Positions 30,241 through 42,262 of a stretch of DNA of 64,000 nt are shown here, piece after piece. Each line of letters opens with the position of its first letter. The stretch's first letter is position 1. The translations under genes were made by a program, and so were the position numbers. The DNA lies in contig NMRB01001401.1 of the NCBI GenBank assembly GCA_002633025.1, positions 107,298 to 171,297 of the forward strand, read 5' to 3'. This DNA is from Notospermus geniculatus (lineage: Eukaryota; Nemertea; Pilidiophora; Heteronemertea; Lineidae). The notes beneath the pieces were generated by a model. That model worked only from the letters and a program-made list of their open reading frames with translations, was not told the DNA's origin and ran no database searches.

Positions 30241-33200
30241 GGGTAGTTTGTCCTTCAGAGCTCCATATCGTCAAAAAGCTTTGGCGACGCCTGCATTGTT
30301 GAACTGTGACAAAAAAACGTAACAAATTCTTGACTCGCAGAGTTACAGTTCCTCTGGGAGACGTGGCTGGGAATGTAACAGAACCGTACACAGGAGAATT
30401 AAGAGATGGACCAAAGGTTGTCACGATTTCACTGTCCATTACATCGCTTTCTAGGCCAATCCAGTTTTCTTCAAGAGACACTGCCTACGCCCATGATGAG
30501 CTAAATATACGTCGGACACTTGATCACGATGATCGCAATCCCATTGGAACTCAATGGAGGTATCCAATACCATACTTTGAATAATTAAGCAACGCGATAC
30601 TTGGAATCAAAGCATGATATGTTTTCTATGGCAAGGCTGAGCGCCAGCCTGTACATTCTTCGTGAGCATTGTCTAATGCTGTTGTTTTGCCTGCTGCTAG
30701 CAGACACCAACCATCAACCTTCCTGTACAAGACAAACTCCATAGGCCTACAGAGAACCATCAACTTCATTTCAAGTGACAAATTGCACTTTTTCAGACCC
30801 AATGCTGATTGGGCTGTTGACTCGAGATTCTGATTGCCTGTTCTGTCCCCGCGCATTTCTTTTTGATTACGATTGTCGATTTCTGGTCGCCCATATGAGG
30901 CTACAGTGGCAACATTAGAGACAGATGTGGAAATGTGTGAAAACGTAATCGCGTGTCCCGTCTCTGCCATGCATTGAGTACAGTTATGTAACAAATTGAT
31001 ATATAAGTGAACTGCACTTCCTGATCAAGAGAATCATTCATGTTTTCCAAGAAATTACTTCCTCACCCTTTACAATTATGACATTATTAAATACTACACC
31101 CTTTTATAGATACCGGGGTACATTGTATGATTGTGATAAGGGTTGAAAATTCCAGTATGATTATGTAATGAAATATTCAGTATGATGACATCATTTAATG
31201 TATGAGTAGTTGTCATGTACATGTGATAATTTCTGCACAATTCATGTAATACCTAATCAGAAATACAGAAGTTATAACAGTAGATCTCATTATTTTGAGA
31301 CAGATGCCAAAGTCAGGAATGATGGAGAGTGCCAAATGTGGTGTTTGTGACAGATCATGGCAACTTCCTGTGGTCAGATTGGTCATCACGTGGCCCAGAA
31401 TTGCGACCAGTTTCTCTCGCAGAACACTAGCTGGAAAATGGCCCCTTCACAGAGCTACGGGTTAAATATGCAAGCCCCAACAGTCTGGCTGCTTTAGAGT
31501 ACTGTGGCATCTCTAGGTTTTATCACAGTTATTTCCCCCAGTGGTTTCAGGTTCCAAAAGTATGTTTAGTAGTCGTCCCTCCAGTAAGTTGTATGTATCT
31601 AAACAAAGCTGCTTTCGATATATTTCAAACGTCTGTCTAGATTGTAAGCTTGGAAACCTTCCATGTCGATCAGGCTATAGAACATATGGCATGCCACAGT
31701 GTGGTGAAGAAAACTACTCTCTTCTAATCCTCTTCACAGGATTCGAAACCGGTTCATATTTCACTTAAAATATGACAAGAATAGCTGACCTCATACTGGG
31801 GAGTCTTTTCACGATGGAAGGATCTGCGTTCCATCGTGTCCCTTATGACCGGGTATCCAGTTTCAGTCCTTCAGCGTGGAGAAAAATTACAAGGAAGATC
31901 CCTTGCCGTTCGTTGTAACCTGGCCCATCTCTGGGAGTTTGAAAAGTTGTATTTATAAATGCAGAACCCTGTAATTATTCTTGATTGTTGCTGATCGGTT
32001 AAGTGTCGAATTGACTCGTTTGTGCGGAAAAATTTGCCAAGGACAATAGGATGTAGGATGATCCCTGTGTAACCGCTTCAAACCAGCCCATCAGGAAGCA
32101 GTAGTGTTGCTCTTCTGGTTGCCCGACACCACGTCAAGTTATTGTCTCGGGGTACCGAATAGCTAGTCGCCATTGTCAGTTTACGTAATGTTAACCGCGG
32201 GTAAATCGGCCATACCCTGCTGAGTGTGGGTTCCGTGGTCCAGTAATCGTCATGCCAGCCTCCGAAGATACTGAATACGGTTACCCTGTTTAATTGATGG
32301 GTTATAAAAATAGTGACTTTAGATTGTTGTTGACTGTGCAGGGAGTATACGCGAGTATCATGTGTCCAGGCTGCGTCCACGCAGGGTATCTGATCGACTG
32401 CTGTGAGCCTTCCGGCAACAGAATTGTCATGAGAAAGGATCAGAAGATTGTAGATTCATGAACTGAGCAGTTTGTGTTTTATGGAAGGAATATCGTAAAG
32501 TTTCCAAAGCAGTTGGAAAGACTGATGTAGACAACTCCAATGGCATTGAATGGTAAAATCCTAAAGGCTACCATGTGATCAGTGGGTACATGGTCATTTG
32601 AAGAAACAGCTCTGTCTTGTAATACCTGGTGTGCTTTACCATAGAGTACAGCTATTCTTTCAATCAAATAACTCCCACTGATCAGTTGATATTGCCTTTC
32701 ATCATTGGAAGGCGGAAATCTCGCAATTCAACAAGAGTCTGGAGCCAGATTCATGAAGCAATGATACAACTCCTGGGAAATCTTCACTCGGAAGCAACAA
32801 CATTGATCTGCTTGTGGGCATCGCTCGTAATCTCCGCCGAGTGTCGGTGTCATGTTTGACAGCTCGGGGAGAGTTGGGAAATGTCCCTGCTTATTTCCCA
32901 TAGACTAATGTGAGATTTTCACCATCAGCCAACGTTTCATACAGAACATGATGAAGGTCAAGAACCATTCCTCCTCCTGAGTTCTGTTGTTTTCCCATCC
33001 TGTCCTGATCCGTCGAAACTTGTCTGATTCTACGTCTCTCAACATCGTAAATTGGAGACGAAACCTCTCCTCTCAAGAATCAGACATGAAAATCACGACA
33101 GAGTGTTTTGTCCCGAGATTGTCAAGTCCTCACATGAATGAGCAATGAAGATCCTAACATTGTCCCCTGGCATGTTTTTTGTAGCCGACCACCACTTCAT

Positions 33201-33512
33201 TTTCAAATTCCTTTCTAAATGTGGTCCATTGACTCGCTGAATTGTCCCCCTCGGCAGAGGAGGGCCACCACAAAAACTTATCAATTTAGCCACCTAAAAG
33301 ACCAGTCAGAACAGGAGGGGATGATGTTGACCTGTTCTGAATGCCAAAAGGACCAATGTGCCAAATATCCTGCTATTATTAGCAGCAGTAAAACGGAATT
33401 TATCGAAATAGCCTCCGGAGGACCAACTCAGCCTCTCCTGATCTTCTTCTGTCAGTCTACTTCACCCTCTTGAGACACTGGTCAATTTATTTTATATGTA
33501 GCTTAAGCAGAT
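30241..33512. other. No recognisable feature over 3.2 kb
   Basis: Frames reach 122 codons (30626-30994 on minus) without domains. Near 31814 CACGATGGAA and TTCCATCGTG form a 10-base hairpin. GATGACATCAT near 31185 is CRE-like. Otherwise this is plain AT-rich sequence. Confidence 0.45.
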
Positions 33513-33556
33513 CTTGTTAAGTTGAAACCACTTTGGTTTCAATCCATGTTAACAAG
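33513..33556. repeat. 44-bp hairpin
   Basis: CTTGTTAA and TTAACAAG form the outer stem. TTGAAACCA-CTT-TGGTTTCAA forms the inner stem, with a small asymmetric bulge between. It is too short for a typical animal miRNA precursor and may be a transposon remnant. Confidence 0.4.
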
Positions 33557-34410
33557 GGCTAAAAAACTGAGGAGTTACACACTTCAGTGTACTGTATGTG
33601 GTTTCTTCCTCTTACCAAATTGTTGTGAAAGGGATTCTGGCTTTGTTTACTTCTCGTCTTTCTGCAAATGAAAACATTTGGCCTGAACCTTTTCAAGCTG
33701 TGTATTGTGTTGGGAAGAGATTTCAACAGACAGTGAAATAGTTTGGAATAAATAGCCAGATTGCATAAAGTTTGTTTGTCGTCAACAAAGTGGTTGTTGC
33801 ATGATGAGATAGGAATTGTTCCGTGTTGCGGAGGTGTAAATCCAAACATTGTGGTATCTAATCTTAGGGCCTTAATGTTCTTTGATTCAATTCTTACAAC
33901 AATACCAAGTCAGCAGTTCTTTGGTGTGTCTCCTATGTGCTTCAGAATTGATACATTTTTATTGTGCTTTCAAAGTGAGAAATGACAACAAATTTGGTTG
34001 TAAACTTTCAGATTCTGTAACACATATCTATTCAAATTGCTTGACAATTGTGGAGAAAATCGTTTAATGGCTTTGAACTAGAGTTTTGGAATGTGAACTA
34101 GATCAACCAATGTAGCTGATTTGGGATTAGTGCACAAATTGGTGCACCGCAGAGAAAACAGCATTTGAACTTGTGCCTAACTCATTTTAAACCAAATTGG
34201 CCTGTTCTCATGATGTCTACCATACACATGAGAAAATCTGACAATAAAATGACACCATCATAGTATGTGTGTCACCATCAAAGTAATTTGCCTTATTTAA
34301 CCTTGAGTAAGAGGGACACATTTAATTTACATTTACTGTGGATGTCATGGATAGGTCAGTCTGAAAATCGTGGTAGAAATTTCTTCAAATGGCTGCTTTA
34401 TTCCCAACTA
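33557..34410. other. No recognisable feature
   Basis: AT-rich, with short frames only and no repeat until the minisatellite. Confidence 0.5.
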
Positions 34411-34590
34411 GGGGGCATTCTTGGTGCATAAATGACTTTGAGGGGGCATTCTGGATGCATGGATGACGTTTTGAGGGGCATTCTTAATGCATGAAGGACC
34501 TGGAGGGGCATTCGTGATGCATGGTGACTTTGTGAGGGAGCATTATTGATGCATGAATGGTCCTTTGAGGGGCATTCTTGATGCATGAGT
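34411..34590. repeat. 31-bp minisatellite, six copies
   Basis: Units start at 34412, 34443, 34475, 34505, 34537 and 34569 (period 30-32). The core is GGGGCATTCTTGATGCATGA followed by a variable TGACTTTGA-like spacer. The units are diverged, so the array is old. The minus-strand frame through it is a repeat by-product. Confidence 0.9.
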
Positions 34591-35317
34591 TGGGTGTCAA
34601 AATCTCTTGGGCCATTTTGCAATGGCACAGCATAGTGAACCGTAACTGTTTGTTGTTTCAACATAACTCTGAAGGATGGTCCAGAGTTTGACCTTGCAAA
34701 TGACCTTGACCGTGCCCTGAGAGCACCTGTTAAGAAGGCGTGGCTATTAATAAGCTAATATGCTTGTATCAAAATGTCTGAAATGATTTTCTTCATTAGG
34801 GACCTATATTAAGTAAATCATAAGACTAATGATGGACAACAAAGGGAGGCTTAGGGAGAAAATGGACTGAACGGTACCAGAAAGGGCGTGCCAATTTGTG
34901 AGATTTACCAAACGTGTTGTTGCCATGGTAACCATGGAAGCTTTCAAAGTTATTATCGCGAGGATAAAGTCATGAGACGAGAAAAAAGCCTTGTGGAAGA
35001 TACTTAAATAGTCCAATCCAAGATCTGAGATGGTGAGATGAATTAGCTTTCCTGATCTGATTTGGATGTTGTCGAGACTTGCCAGGTTTATCCTCCAGCT
35101 TAGCTCAAGAGGTTTTCCTCTTTGTGTTTGGTGTTATTCATGATCCCTTTCCCTTTCTCCTGCAACAAGATGGTGAAGAAATCTACCTTGAGGGGCCTAT
35201 TACTATCTTTTTCCCAAAGAACCCATCTCGTTCATTTAATCCTAGGAAAGACAAGTTTGCAACAAAGTAGGGCCAACAACCTCTGTGTCCAGTCAGTACA
35301 CGAGCTGAGCCGTCCTA
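34591..35317. other. No recognisable feature
   Basis: Single-copy sequence by eye, up to the left end of the large inverted-repeat element. Short frames only. Confidence 0.5.
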
Positions 35318-35772
35318 CACTGTAAACACATGTGTTCCATTTTTGAACACCTAAATGAAACAGATAATGAACGCGTCCGGGCGTTCTATTTTGGAAATAG
35401 AACACCAACTGATCATGTTTTGAACACTAAGCGTTGCGATCTAGAACACACAAGCGTGAATTTTAGCACATGCCATTTGAGAACACCTTCGGATTTTGCT
35501 GTAGAACGCCTTCTAGTGTTCTGAACACATAGCGTTGTTTACGCGTCCTAGTGTTCACATTTTGTGCAATTGTTGTTTCTGGTCGGCGCTAGCCCTGTCC
35601 CACAATGCAACACTCCGGCGCAACTAATACGGTGACGTACTAACGTCAGATTGGGGGAAATCCCAGGCCTGACATCCTTACATTGAGAGACTGAACACCT
35701 GGGAAACGCCCGGAGGCGTTCATTATCTGTTTCATTTAGGTGTTCAAAAATGGAACACATGTGTTTACAGTG
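35318..35772. mobile_element. 455-bp DNA transposon with about 70-bp inverted ends and many GAACAC motifs
   Basis: CACTGTAAACACATGTGTTC at the left and its inverse at the right continue as near-identical arms for about 70 bases (through AACACCTAAATGAAACAG). The interior repeats GAACAC or GTGTTC about twelve times in all, a likely binding motif array. There is no transposase frame; the two open frames are the mirrored arms (both read MCSIFEHLNETDNER). TA lies just left of the element, and TA follows the N on the right, so a TA duplication is possible. It is probably non-autonomous. The high identity of the arms suggests a fairly young element. Confidence 0.85.
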
Positions 35773-35773
35773 N
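35773..35773. other. Single N exactly at the right edge of the transposon
   Basis: The N falls between the terminal ...TACAGTG and TAGC. A join at a long inverted repeat is a typical weak point in assembly. Confidence 0.9.
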
Positions 35774-36981
35774 TAGCATTGAATATTTAAAAATTTGAAT
35801 GCGTAGTACGAGTCGAACTGAAGGGGGATATGTTTCCTTCAGATAGCTAAAAGGTTTTTCCAAAGAATTTCTTCACTGAATAGTGAAAACAAGCGGAACG
35901 TTGCACCTGCATAGTGTGTAGATCTTCTCTCAATAAAAACATAGAATATGTGGAAATAAAATGGCATACTATACAGCCATAACATGATCCGCTTTGACTT
36001 TAGTGTATTTTACCTTATCTCTTGAATATGAGGAGTAAGGCCTACCGAGTAAAGCCTGCAACACACATACAAGTTGATGTCTGTGAGATCATCTCACTGA
36101 CATGTGCTGCAGCAGCACACCAAAATTGTGATGTCTGTGTGGTCATCTCGGAGAGAAAATCTCATTGACATGTTGTTCTAAAGCTGGCAGCACTCGGTGG
36201 GAGATCAGAAATTGTGTTGGTGGGCCTTATCGCTGACATAAAACTTGCAGAGATGAGGTAGCACACACACTGAGATTTCTGCATGTGTGCTACATGTACC
36301 TCTGTAGACAGAGCAAACATTGCTACCTCAGACATAGCGTTTGCCAATGAGCATGCAAGAGTAAATCTAGCTTGTGGAAGTTTGTTTTTCCGAATTACAT
36401 AATCCTGCCTTTGACCCGTCACAGTTTTTTCCCACATCTTATCTCAACAGTTGGCAAATGTATATTGAATGGATATTGACAACGTTCATCCTCCCTCAAG
36501 TTTGAGCATCTGGTCATTGACAATCCAATATCTTGATATAAATTCCTTCTTTGAAGTTTCATGTTCTTACATAGAAGATGACATGCTTTTGATCTTTAAT
36601 AAAGACTATTAAAAATAAAAGGATTTTGGAACGTAATAATATTTCCATGGGGAATGGTCATACGGTGACAGGTGTTGAGAACAGTTCTCGAAAAAGTGAA
36701 CTTGGATTTTACTTGTTGTTTCTCTGGTTTTATCTTTGGGTGGGTGGAACTGTTTTGAGGTTGGCTTCTGAAGTGGCAGATTATCAAGGCACAGTGTAAA
36801 TGACAATTGTAGAACGGGTAAAGGTGAGAGAACTACTATGTTGCCTTGAACAAGTTGTTTGTAGATTTACAAGGTTTCTTTCCTGTTTATCTGCCCTCCT
36901 CTCTCACCTGCTCATGTTGATCAATGAAATACTATCAGATGATCATAAATCAATGAGAAAAAGCCACTGCGAGTTCAGTCG
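35774..36981. other. No firm feature
   Basis: Near 36070 and 36130 a diverged pair (GATGTCTGTGAGATCATCTC and GATGTCTGTGTGGTCATCTC) appears. It resembles words near 38707-38845 and may be an old dispersed repeat. Confidence 0.35.
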
Positions 36982-37146
36982 CTGATGCCAAGGTGCAAAA
37001 ATAGGTGTATATACAAAAGTAGATGCCACAGGTACAAAAATACATACAAAAGCAGATGCAAAAATACATGTATACAAAAGCAGATGCAAAAATACATGTA
37101 TTACATAAGCAGATGCAAAAATACATGTAAAGACAAATGCAGATGT
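36982..37146. repeat. About 30-bp minisatellite, six units
   Basis: Units start at about 36983, 37021, 37054, 37082, 37111 and 37141. The core is AGATGCAAAAATACATGTAT then ACAAAAGC. The first two units are longer and more diverged. It contains the common word TACATGTA. The overlapping frames on both strands come from the repeat. Confidence 0.9.
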
Positions 37147-39740
37147 CAAGTTGTCGTTCTTGAAAATCTGATGCTGAATAAAAAAAATTGAAAAGCAAGA
37201 AAAATGTGCCAGTAAATGAAGATTAATGCAACCGTAGCAGAGAGGAATGTTAGTTTCTGAGTAACAATTCATTTTCAATGTCTTGGTCAATACACCTGCT
37301 TTCTCTCTCACCAATATCGATGACTGTTTTGTCGAACATGAACCCGTTGTCCTTGATCAATATCACCAATCAATTCAAACCTGTGATACACAGGATCAGA
37401 TATCATGATAAAATTACTGTCTTTTCGCAATATTTTCTGTTCTGTTAGGCGGAGGTGTAACGATATTTACGGGTATTATATTTTATCACGTTAGTGTCGG
37501 GTTTACCCAGTAATTTGCTGGTAGGAAGCCCTACTCTTTCATTCAGTTCTTGAAAGAAAGATTCGATTTTTACTGTTCAGTGAATGGAAGGAAGCAAATA
37601 ACAGCTATCAGCTATCCTCATATATCCCCAATGAGGAATTAACCATTTTGCTACCGTAGACCGGTTTACCGGTATGTGATGTCGAAACCTGCCATGGCGT
37701 CACGAACATAGTGCACAAGCATCAAGTACAAAATCGCACAACATGATGTCATGATGACATCATAATGATGGTGTTTGGTACTGAAGTGGTTAACAGTTGA
37801 AATGACAATGCCTATTTTGGCTTCCACTCCCAGTGTTTGAAAATCTCTAATTGCTTCACCATCTTTGTTTCTGGCTGCTATACGCAAAAAATGAAAGTTG
37901 AGATGAACCTTAAGTGCCTAATTAGTTATGGCAAATCGTTGTACGATTGTTCTTTTACATGTCCATGTCACGGATGTGTGGTAATTGGGAACGAAATCTT
38001 CTGGATTATAGATGACATCATCGTAACTCGAGGCGAGGATGGAAGGAAGCGAATATTAGCTTAATTTTGGACAAATTGGAAAAATGACGTCTCATCAGAA
38101 GAAAGAGGGCAACGAAATCAGCAGTTCAAACAGAACGTATGGCACACCAAAACAGCATTCATTCAACCCACAAAAAATGATCCATCTGCGAGTTTGTTGG
38201 TGTGTATCGGGTGACCCTCCACAAGAAGTCAAAATCAGTGAGTGCATGTATAAATTGACTGCATGACTATTGTTATACATTTCTGAGAAGAAAGGAGCTG
38301 TTGATGACAAAAAATCTGGTATAGATTTATAACATCTCCCATAACCACTCCTAATTCCCCATGGGTCTTCTAATAAATTGACCAGATTTCCGTTTCTTAC
38401 TTAGAAACATTGGAGAAAGACATGTTCATTATGTTAGATAATCTCTGGCAGATCCATCAGTGGTTGGAAGTACTGCTGTACAGAGCTGACTGGATTAAGT
38501 ACAACATGATAGAGCTTGAGTCACGAACTGCTTTCACCAAGAATCCATAAGTAAATGGTTTTCATTCTTGGAAGCAGTAAATGGACTGTGCATGGATCTG
38601 CTACAGGATGCACTGTACAGCCTACTTCATGGTAACCCCATATTGGGACCACACCAAATGGTACTTACAAGATACATTTGCAAAAGCTAGAAGCATATGC
38701 AAGTTCATGTCTGTAAGACCATTGATACTGATGAAGCTGAGCTCACATACAAATTCATGTCTGCCAGATCCCAGTGAGATCATCTAGCTCACATATATGC
38801 ACTCTTAAAACTGGTAGCAGACATACAGATTCATGTCTGTGAGGTTGAAAATTTTGTCTGTGAGCATTGTTGCAGAAGTCACAGAGATACAGTGGCAGAA
38901 GGTTTTGGCTCAGACTTGGAGACATTGCCTGCAAAGATGATATAATATGTGATTTCCATCCTCAGTGGTACCGGCTAAATGTCAGCCAGCGAAATGGCAC
39001 GTTCATGTTGAACAGGTCCTACTCCATTCGGAACCAAAAAAGGGTTAAAGACTTTCCATTTGTTAGGGTAACTTGATAATCCGTCGTGTCTCTCAGCCAT
39101 AAGCCATACATCGCTAATTTGCCCATAGTCCTCGGCAGGGGGTTGCTTAATGATGAGATAGAAGAAAGAGAAGCCATACTTGTCTCCATCCCGTGGCTGT
39201 TACATGGATTAAACTCCCCCCACTTGTTTTGTTAATCCCCATTTCGCTGTTGAAGGAATATGACTTACTCAACTGCAAAGGTCAGCTCTGTCCTTTCAAG
39301 GTTACAGAAAGCTTGGTCAGGAATTTCTCCTCGCTCAGCCGGCACACGTTAGCAGACCAACCCTTACCAGAAAAACTCAAAATCTGTGAGCCAGTATGCT
39401 CGTGGGAACAGCATAATGATGCCAGACAAACCTCGCATCTTTTTACGCCGACTGTCATCTCCTGAGAGATGAAACTCGAGATTTGGAAAAATTACGACCA
39501 ACGTCGTCGCAGCGGGAAGCAATTTCATGAAGAATGTAATGATTCCCCAATTTCCTTCAGCCTTTTTTCGCCGTGTCATTCTGTCGGAACTTTTTTGCCT
39601 TGGCTGGTCACTTCCTCAGAGGACATGATGTAATGTTGTCGTGTGAGTCTTTGATGTTGGCGTGGCAGTGATTTGAGATGCCATGCTAATCTCTCTCTCT
39701 TTTGCGGTTTAGGTTCTCAGGTCATTCATTGCCTTCAACG
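37147..39740. other. No firm feature; old degenerate repeats near 38.70-38.86 kb
   Basis: CAAGTTCATGTCTGTAAGA, CAAATTCATGTCTGCCAGA and CAGATTCATGTCTGTGAGG recur at about 60-75 base spacing (38700-38845). They are related to the words near 36.1 kb. TCTCTCTCTTTTGCGGTTTAG near 39693 resembles a splice acceptor and runs into the 48-bp array; no exon can be defined. Confidence 0.35.
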
Positions 39741-39965
39741 GACTGCTGCAGTAAAGCTTGTCAAGACATGATTTGCATGGTGACTACAGCAGTAAGCTTG
39801 TCTCTTGGTCTTGTCATTCAAGACATGATGACTACAGCAGTAGGCTTGTCTCTTGGTCTTGTCATTCAAGACATGATGACTACTGTGGTAAGCTTGTCTC
39901 CTGTTCAGTCATTCAAGACGCCATGACTACTGCAATAAGCTTGTATTTAGGGTCTGTCATTCTCA
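39741..39965. repeat. 48-bp minisatellite, about four units
   Basis: Units begin near 39782, 39830, 39878 and 39925, with a partial unit at 39741. The core is GACTACAGCAGTAAGCTTGT then CTCTTGGTCTTGTCATTC. The middle units are nearly identical and the edges diverged. A 16-residue repeat in the frame is a by-product of the period being divisible by three. Confidence 0.85.
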
Positions 39966-40640
39966 CCTTCTGGTCTGTTTCGATACTCAACAATTGGAAG
40001 GAAACCATATATGAAAAACTACTGTACCATGCTTTATTATATTGCTATGACAAGTCCCGCAGCTAAGATGAGCATGATAGACAAAATGTTGTGATAGAAA
40101 AATCAACTCAGTAAAAACTGTGCCTGCCACACTATCCAAGATCAAGGTATTCCTTCTAGGAAAGATTGGTGCTTCTGAGGCTCATCTACTCGCATCAACA
40201 ATATAGTTACCCCTCATTATCCAATTCAGAACATTACAAATGATACCTGCTGATGGATTCACATTTGTGGAAGCTTCCATTCAGGGAACTTTCATGTCTG
40301 TCAGAGGAGAAAGATCCCATTTACTCATCAGATGCATGAAAGGGAGATTGCCTCTGGATAAGTTTATATGGCGAATTGTCTTGGGAATAAGAAGGGGAGG
40401 GAAAACGAAGGTGTTTCTGGTGAGGGATACAATAAAATTTTCCCTTAATGTCACGTAAAACGATAGTTTTCTCTCGAAAAATGAAGTCATAGTGTAAAGA
40501 TATCAGCTTGATCTGGGTCGAGAAATTGGAAGAGGCTACTTCAGGGATGACTTCCGTGTCAACATGTGCTGAAGCCGAGGGTGAACATAGTGAAAGCGAA
40601 GCATTTGATTGCTTGTTCAAGAGTCCGCACCAATAATATG
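39966..40640. other. No recognisable feature
   Basis: Frames up to 99 codons on the minus strand (40321-40620), overlapped by + frames. No domain or repeat. Confidence 0.45.
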
Positions 40641-40789
40641 ACGTCTACACTTCTCCACACTCACTCTAACTATATCGACCATTACCGTATCAGCGAACAC
40701 TGTTTGATTGGCTTATCAGCGCCGCATTCGTGATTTCATCAGGACAAGTCAGTGTTGAACACTAAGACAAACATTATTAGAAATATACC

Positions 40790-40870
40790 ATCCAATTGGC
40801 AATCGTTATGATGGCCGAAGTAGCCAGCCCGTCTTGGCTATAAAGGAATCGTGTTGTCTGTAAATACAGC
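40790..40870 (+). promoter_or_regulatory. Candidate core promoter (CCAAT and TATA boxes)
   Basis: CCAATTGG lies near 40791 and GGCTATAAAGG at 40836-40846, about 45 bases apart. TATA places initiation near 40868. A second reverse CCAAT (GATTGGC) lies near 40707. The spacing matches a classical animal TATA promoter with CCAAT near -75. Such pairs also occur by chance in AT-rich DNA. The open start codon about 48 bases past the inferred start site strengthens the case. Confidence 0.35.
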
Positions 40871-40916
40871 CAGTTGCCTGTAATAAAATCCCAAAGCAGT
40901 GTTTCGGAGGGTGAAA

Positions 40917-40985
40917 ATGGGATTTGTTAGCAAGATTGCAGAAGATATAGAGAAGACAGATGCCATGTTCTTGGTTCAACTGCAC
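40917..40985 (+). CDS. Candidate first coding exon, 23 codons
   Basis: The start AAAATGG has A at -3 and G at +4, the favoured animal context. It lies about 48 bases after the inferred transcription start. The frame encodes 23 residues (MGFVSKIAEDIEKTDAMF then LVQLH), which could form a short amphipathic helix. It then meets CAC|GTGAGAG, a plausible 5' splice site in phase 0. If not spliced, the frame runs 12 more codons to TAA. No protein family is recognised and no second exon was identified. Function is unknown. Confidence 0.3.
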
Positions 40986-42200
40986 GTGAGAGTTTTTCTT
41001 GCACGAGTAGGCTTTCTCTGTTAACTTTTACCATTGAACGCTATGGGCAATTGTGTGTCATTGCATGGTCTCAGTGTACATCAGTGTATGGAAACCAACA
41101 ATGATGAACTGCCCAAGCCATTGCACCAGAAAGTCACACTAGCCTTCACCCTAACTTGATAGCAGCTTTCAATTTGAAAGTGCCAGCAACATTTATCGAG
41201 ACGATAAAAGTTCAGAGCAGGAAAATATCGATGAAGACTTAGAGAAAACTTCATCGGAAAACAAAAAGCAAATATTATGTCCTCTCGCTTTGTCTCAGTG
41301 GCAAACATCGCCCAAGGCCGTTTTCCATTTCTCTCAACCATGAATATGAGATCAATTAAAAATGAGCCTCCGAAATCGCTACACAGGTAAAGATATGATA
41401 CGTGCCGTTTTGGCCATTTTGGATGGTAAAAGCGGTTGGATCGACGTCCATTGCATGTCTACAGAATCAATGGCTGCAATTAGGCTACTTTATCAATTGG
41501 AAGTCCTTGGGTGCATTTGGAACACCGTTGCCCTCTACGTGGTTCTTCTTTCAGAAAGTAAAGCTGTCAATATTTGTTGGTTCAGCATAGCGTACAACAA
41601 GTGAAGTAGCTAGTTCAAAAACAAACTGCTGATGTGCAGGAAATTGTTGGATGGACGTGGAAATTCTGCTTGGAATCATTTTGATATACATGTACTTTGG
41701 TATGCAGAATATCTGGTATGTGCTGAGCAACCTTGCTTGAAACAGTGGTCTCAATGATTGAACAGGGCCGGAGCAGAACCTTGAATGGAACGATCGTTAC
41801 AACCAGTTTAGACAAACAACACGCGACCAATATTCGTCCATCAGATCCTCAATGAATTGTCATGATCAATGATTCTTACAAGATCAATCTGTGTCGGGTC
41901 CAGCCAACCACATGCCACATTGACTCTGATCCAGTGTCTTACTCCAATCGATCGATGTAATACTTTTCCCATAGGTTACCAAGCAACTAAGTGGACTTGT
42001 TTTTTGTGGGCATTCCTACAAATGAATGCTGAGTTTTTACTCTTGCCATTGTGAGGAATTTTGCAGAAATCAGAGAGTGTTATTCCTACTGACGTCCCTG
42101 TGGGCATAGATTGGTTCACAATCTCACCGTCATGTGTGCACCGTCCTCATATCTTCCGCAGATGTCGCGTGGCACCTTGGAAGGCACGCAGTGAAGACGT
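40986..42200. other. No firm feature
   Basis: CTACACAG|GTAAAG at 41382-41395 is donor-like and follows a short open frame starting MNMRSIKNEPPKS. This could be another small exon but has no support. Overlapping frames on both strands near 41.4-41.8 kb are unrecognised. Confidence 0.35.
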
Positions 42201-42204
42201 AACA

Positions 42205-42262
42205 TCATTGGCGCCTGGTGTGCGGAGGTCACGTGGAAAAGACACGTGACGTGCCCGTACCA
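42205..42262. promoter_or_regulatory. Paired E-boxes (CACGTG) in inverted arrangement
   Basis: GTCACGTG (42228-42235) and CACGTGAC (42243-42250) are exact inverted copies seven bases apart, followed by GTGACGTGCC. TTGGCGCC near 42209 is E2F-like. GTCACGTG resembles the extended E-box bound by USF/MiT-type bHLH-zip factors. The sites are visible directly; activity is unknown. Confidence 0.25.

Noticed and set aside
33513-33556. miRNA precursor
   Set aside because: The stem is about 18 pairs with a 3-base loop, too short for a typical animal pre-miRNA.
35330-35760. Two peptides sharing MCSIFEHLNETDNER as a conserved gene family
   Set aside because: They are the two inverted arms of one transposon read from opposite ends.
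34411-37146. CRISPR-like array (regular repeats with spacers)
   Set aside because: The repeats are diverged and contiguous, with no unique spacers, in eukaryotic sequence. They are minisatellites.
36943-37314. Cysteine-rich repeat protein (CIFASAFVYMYF type)
   Set aside because: It is a by-product of the 30-bp minisatellite; the frame ends soon after the array.
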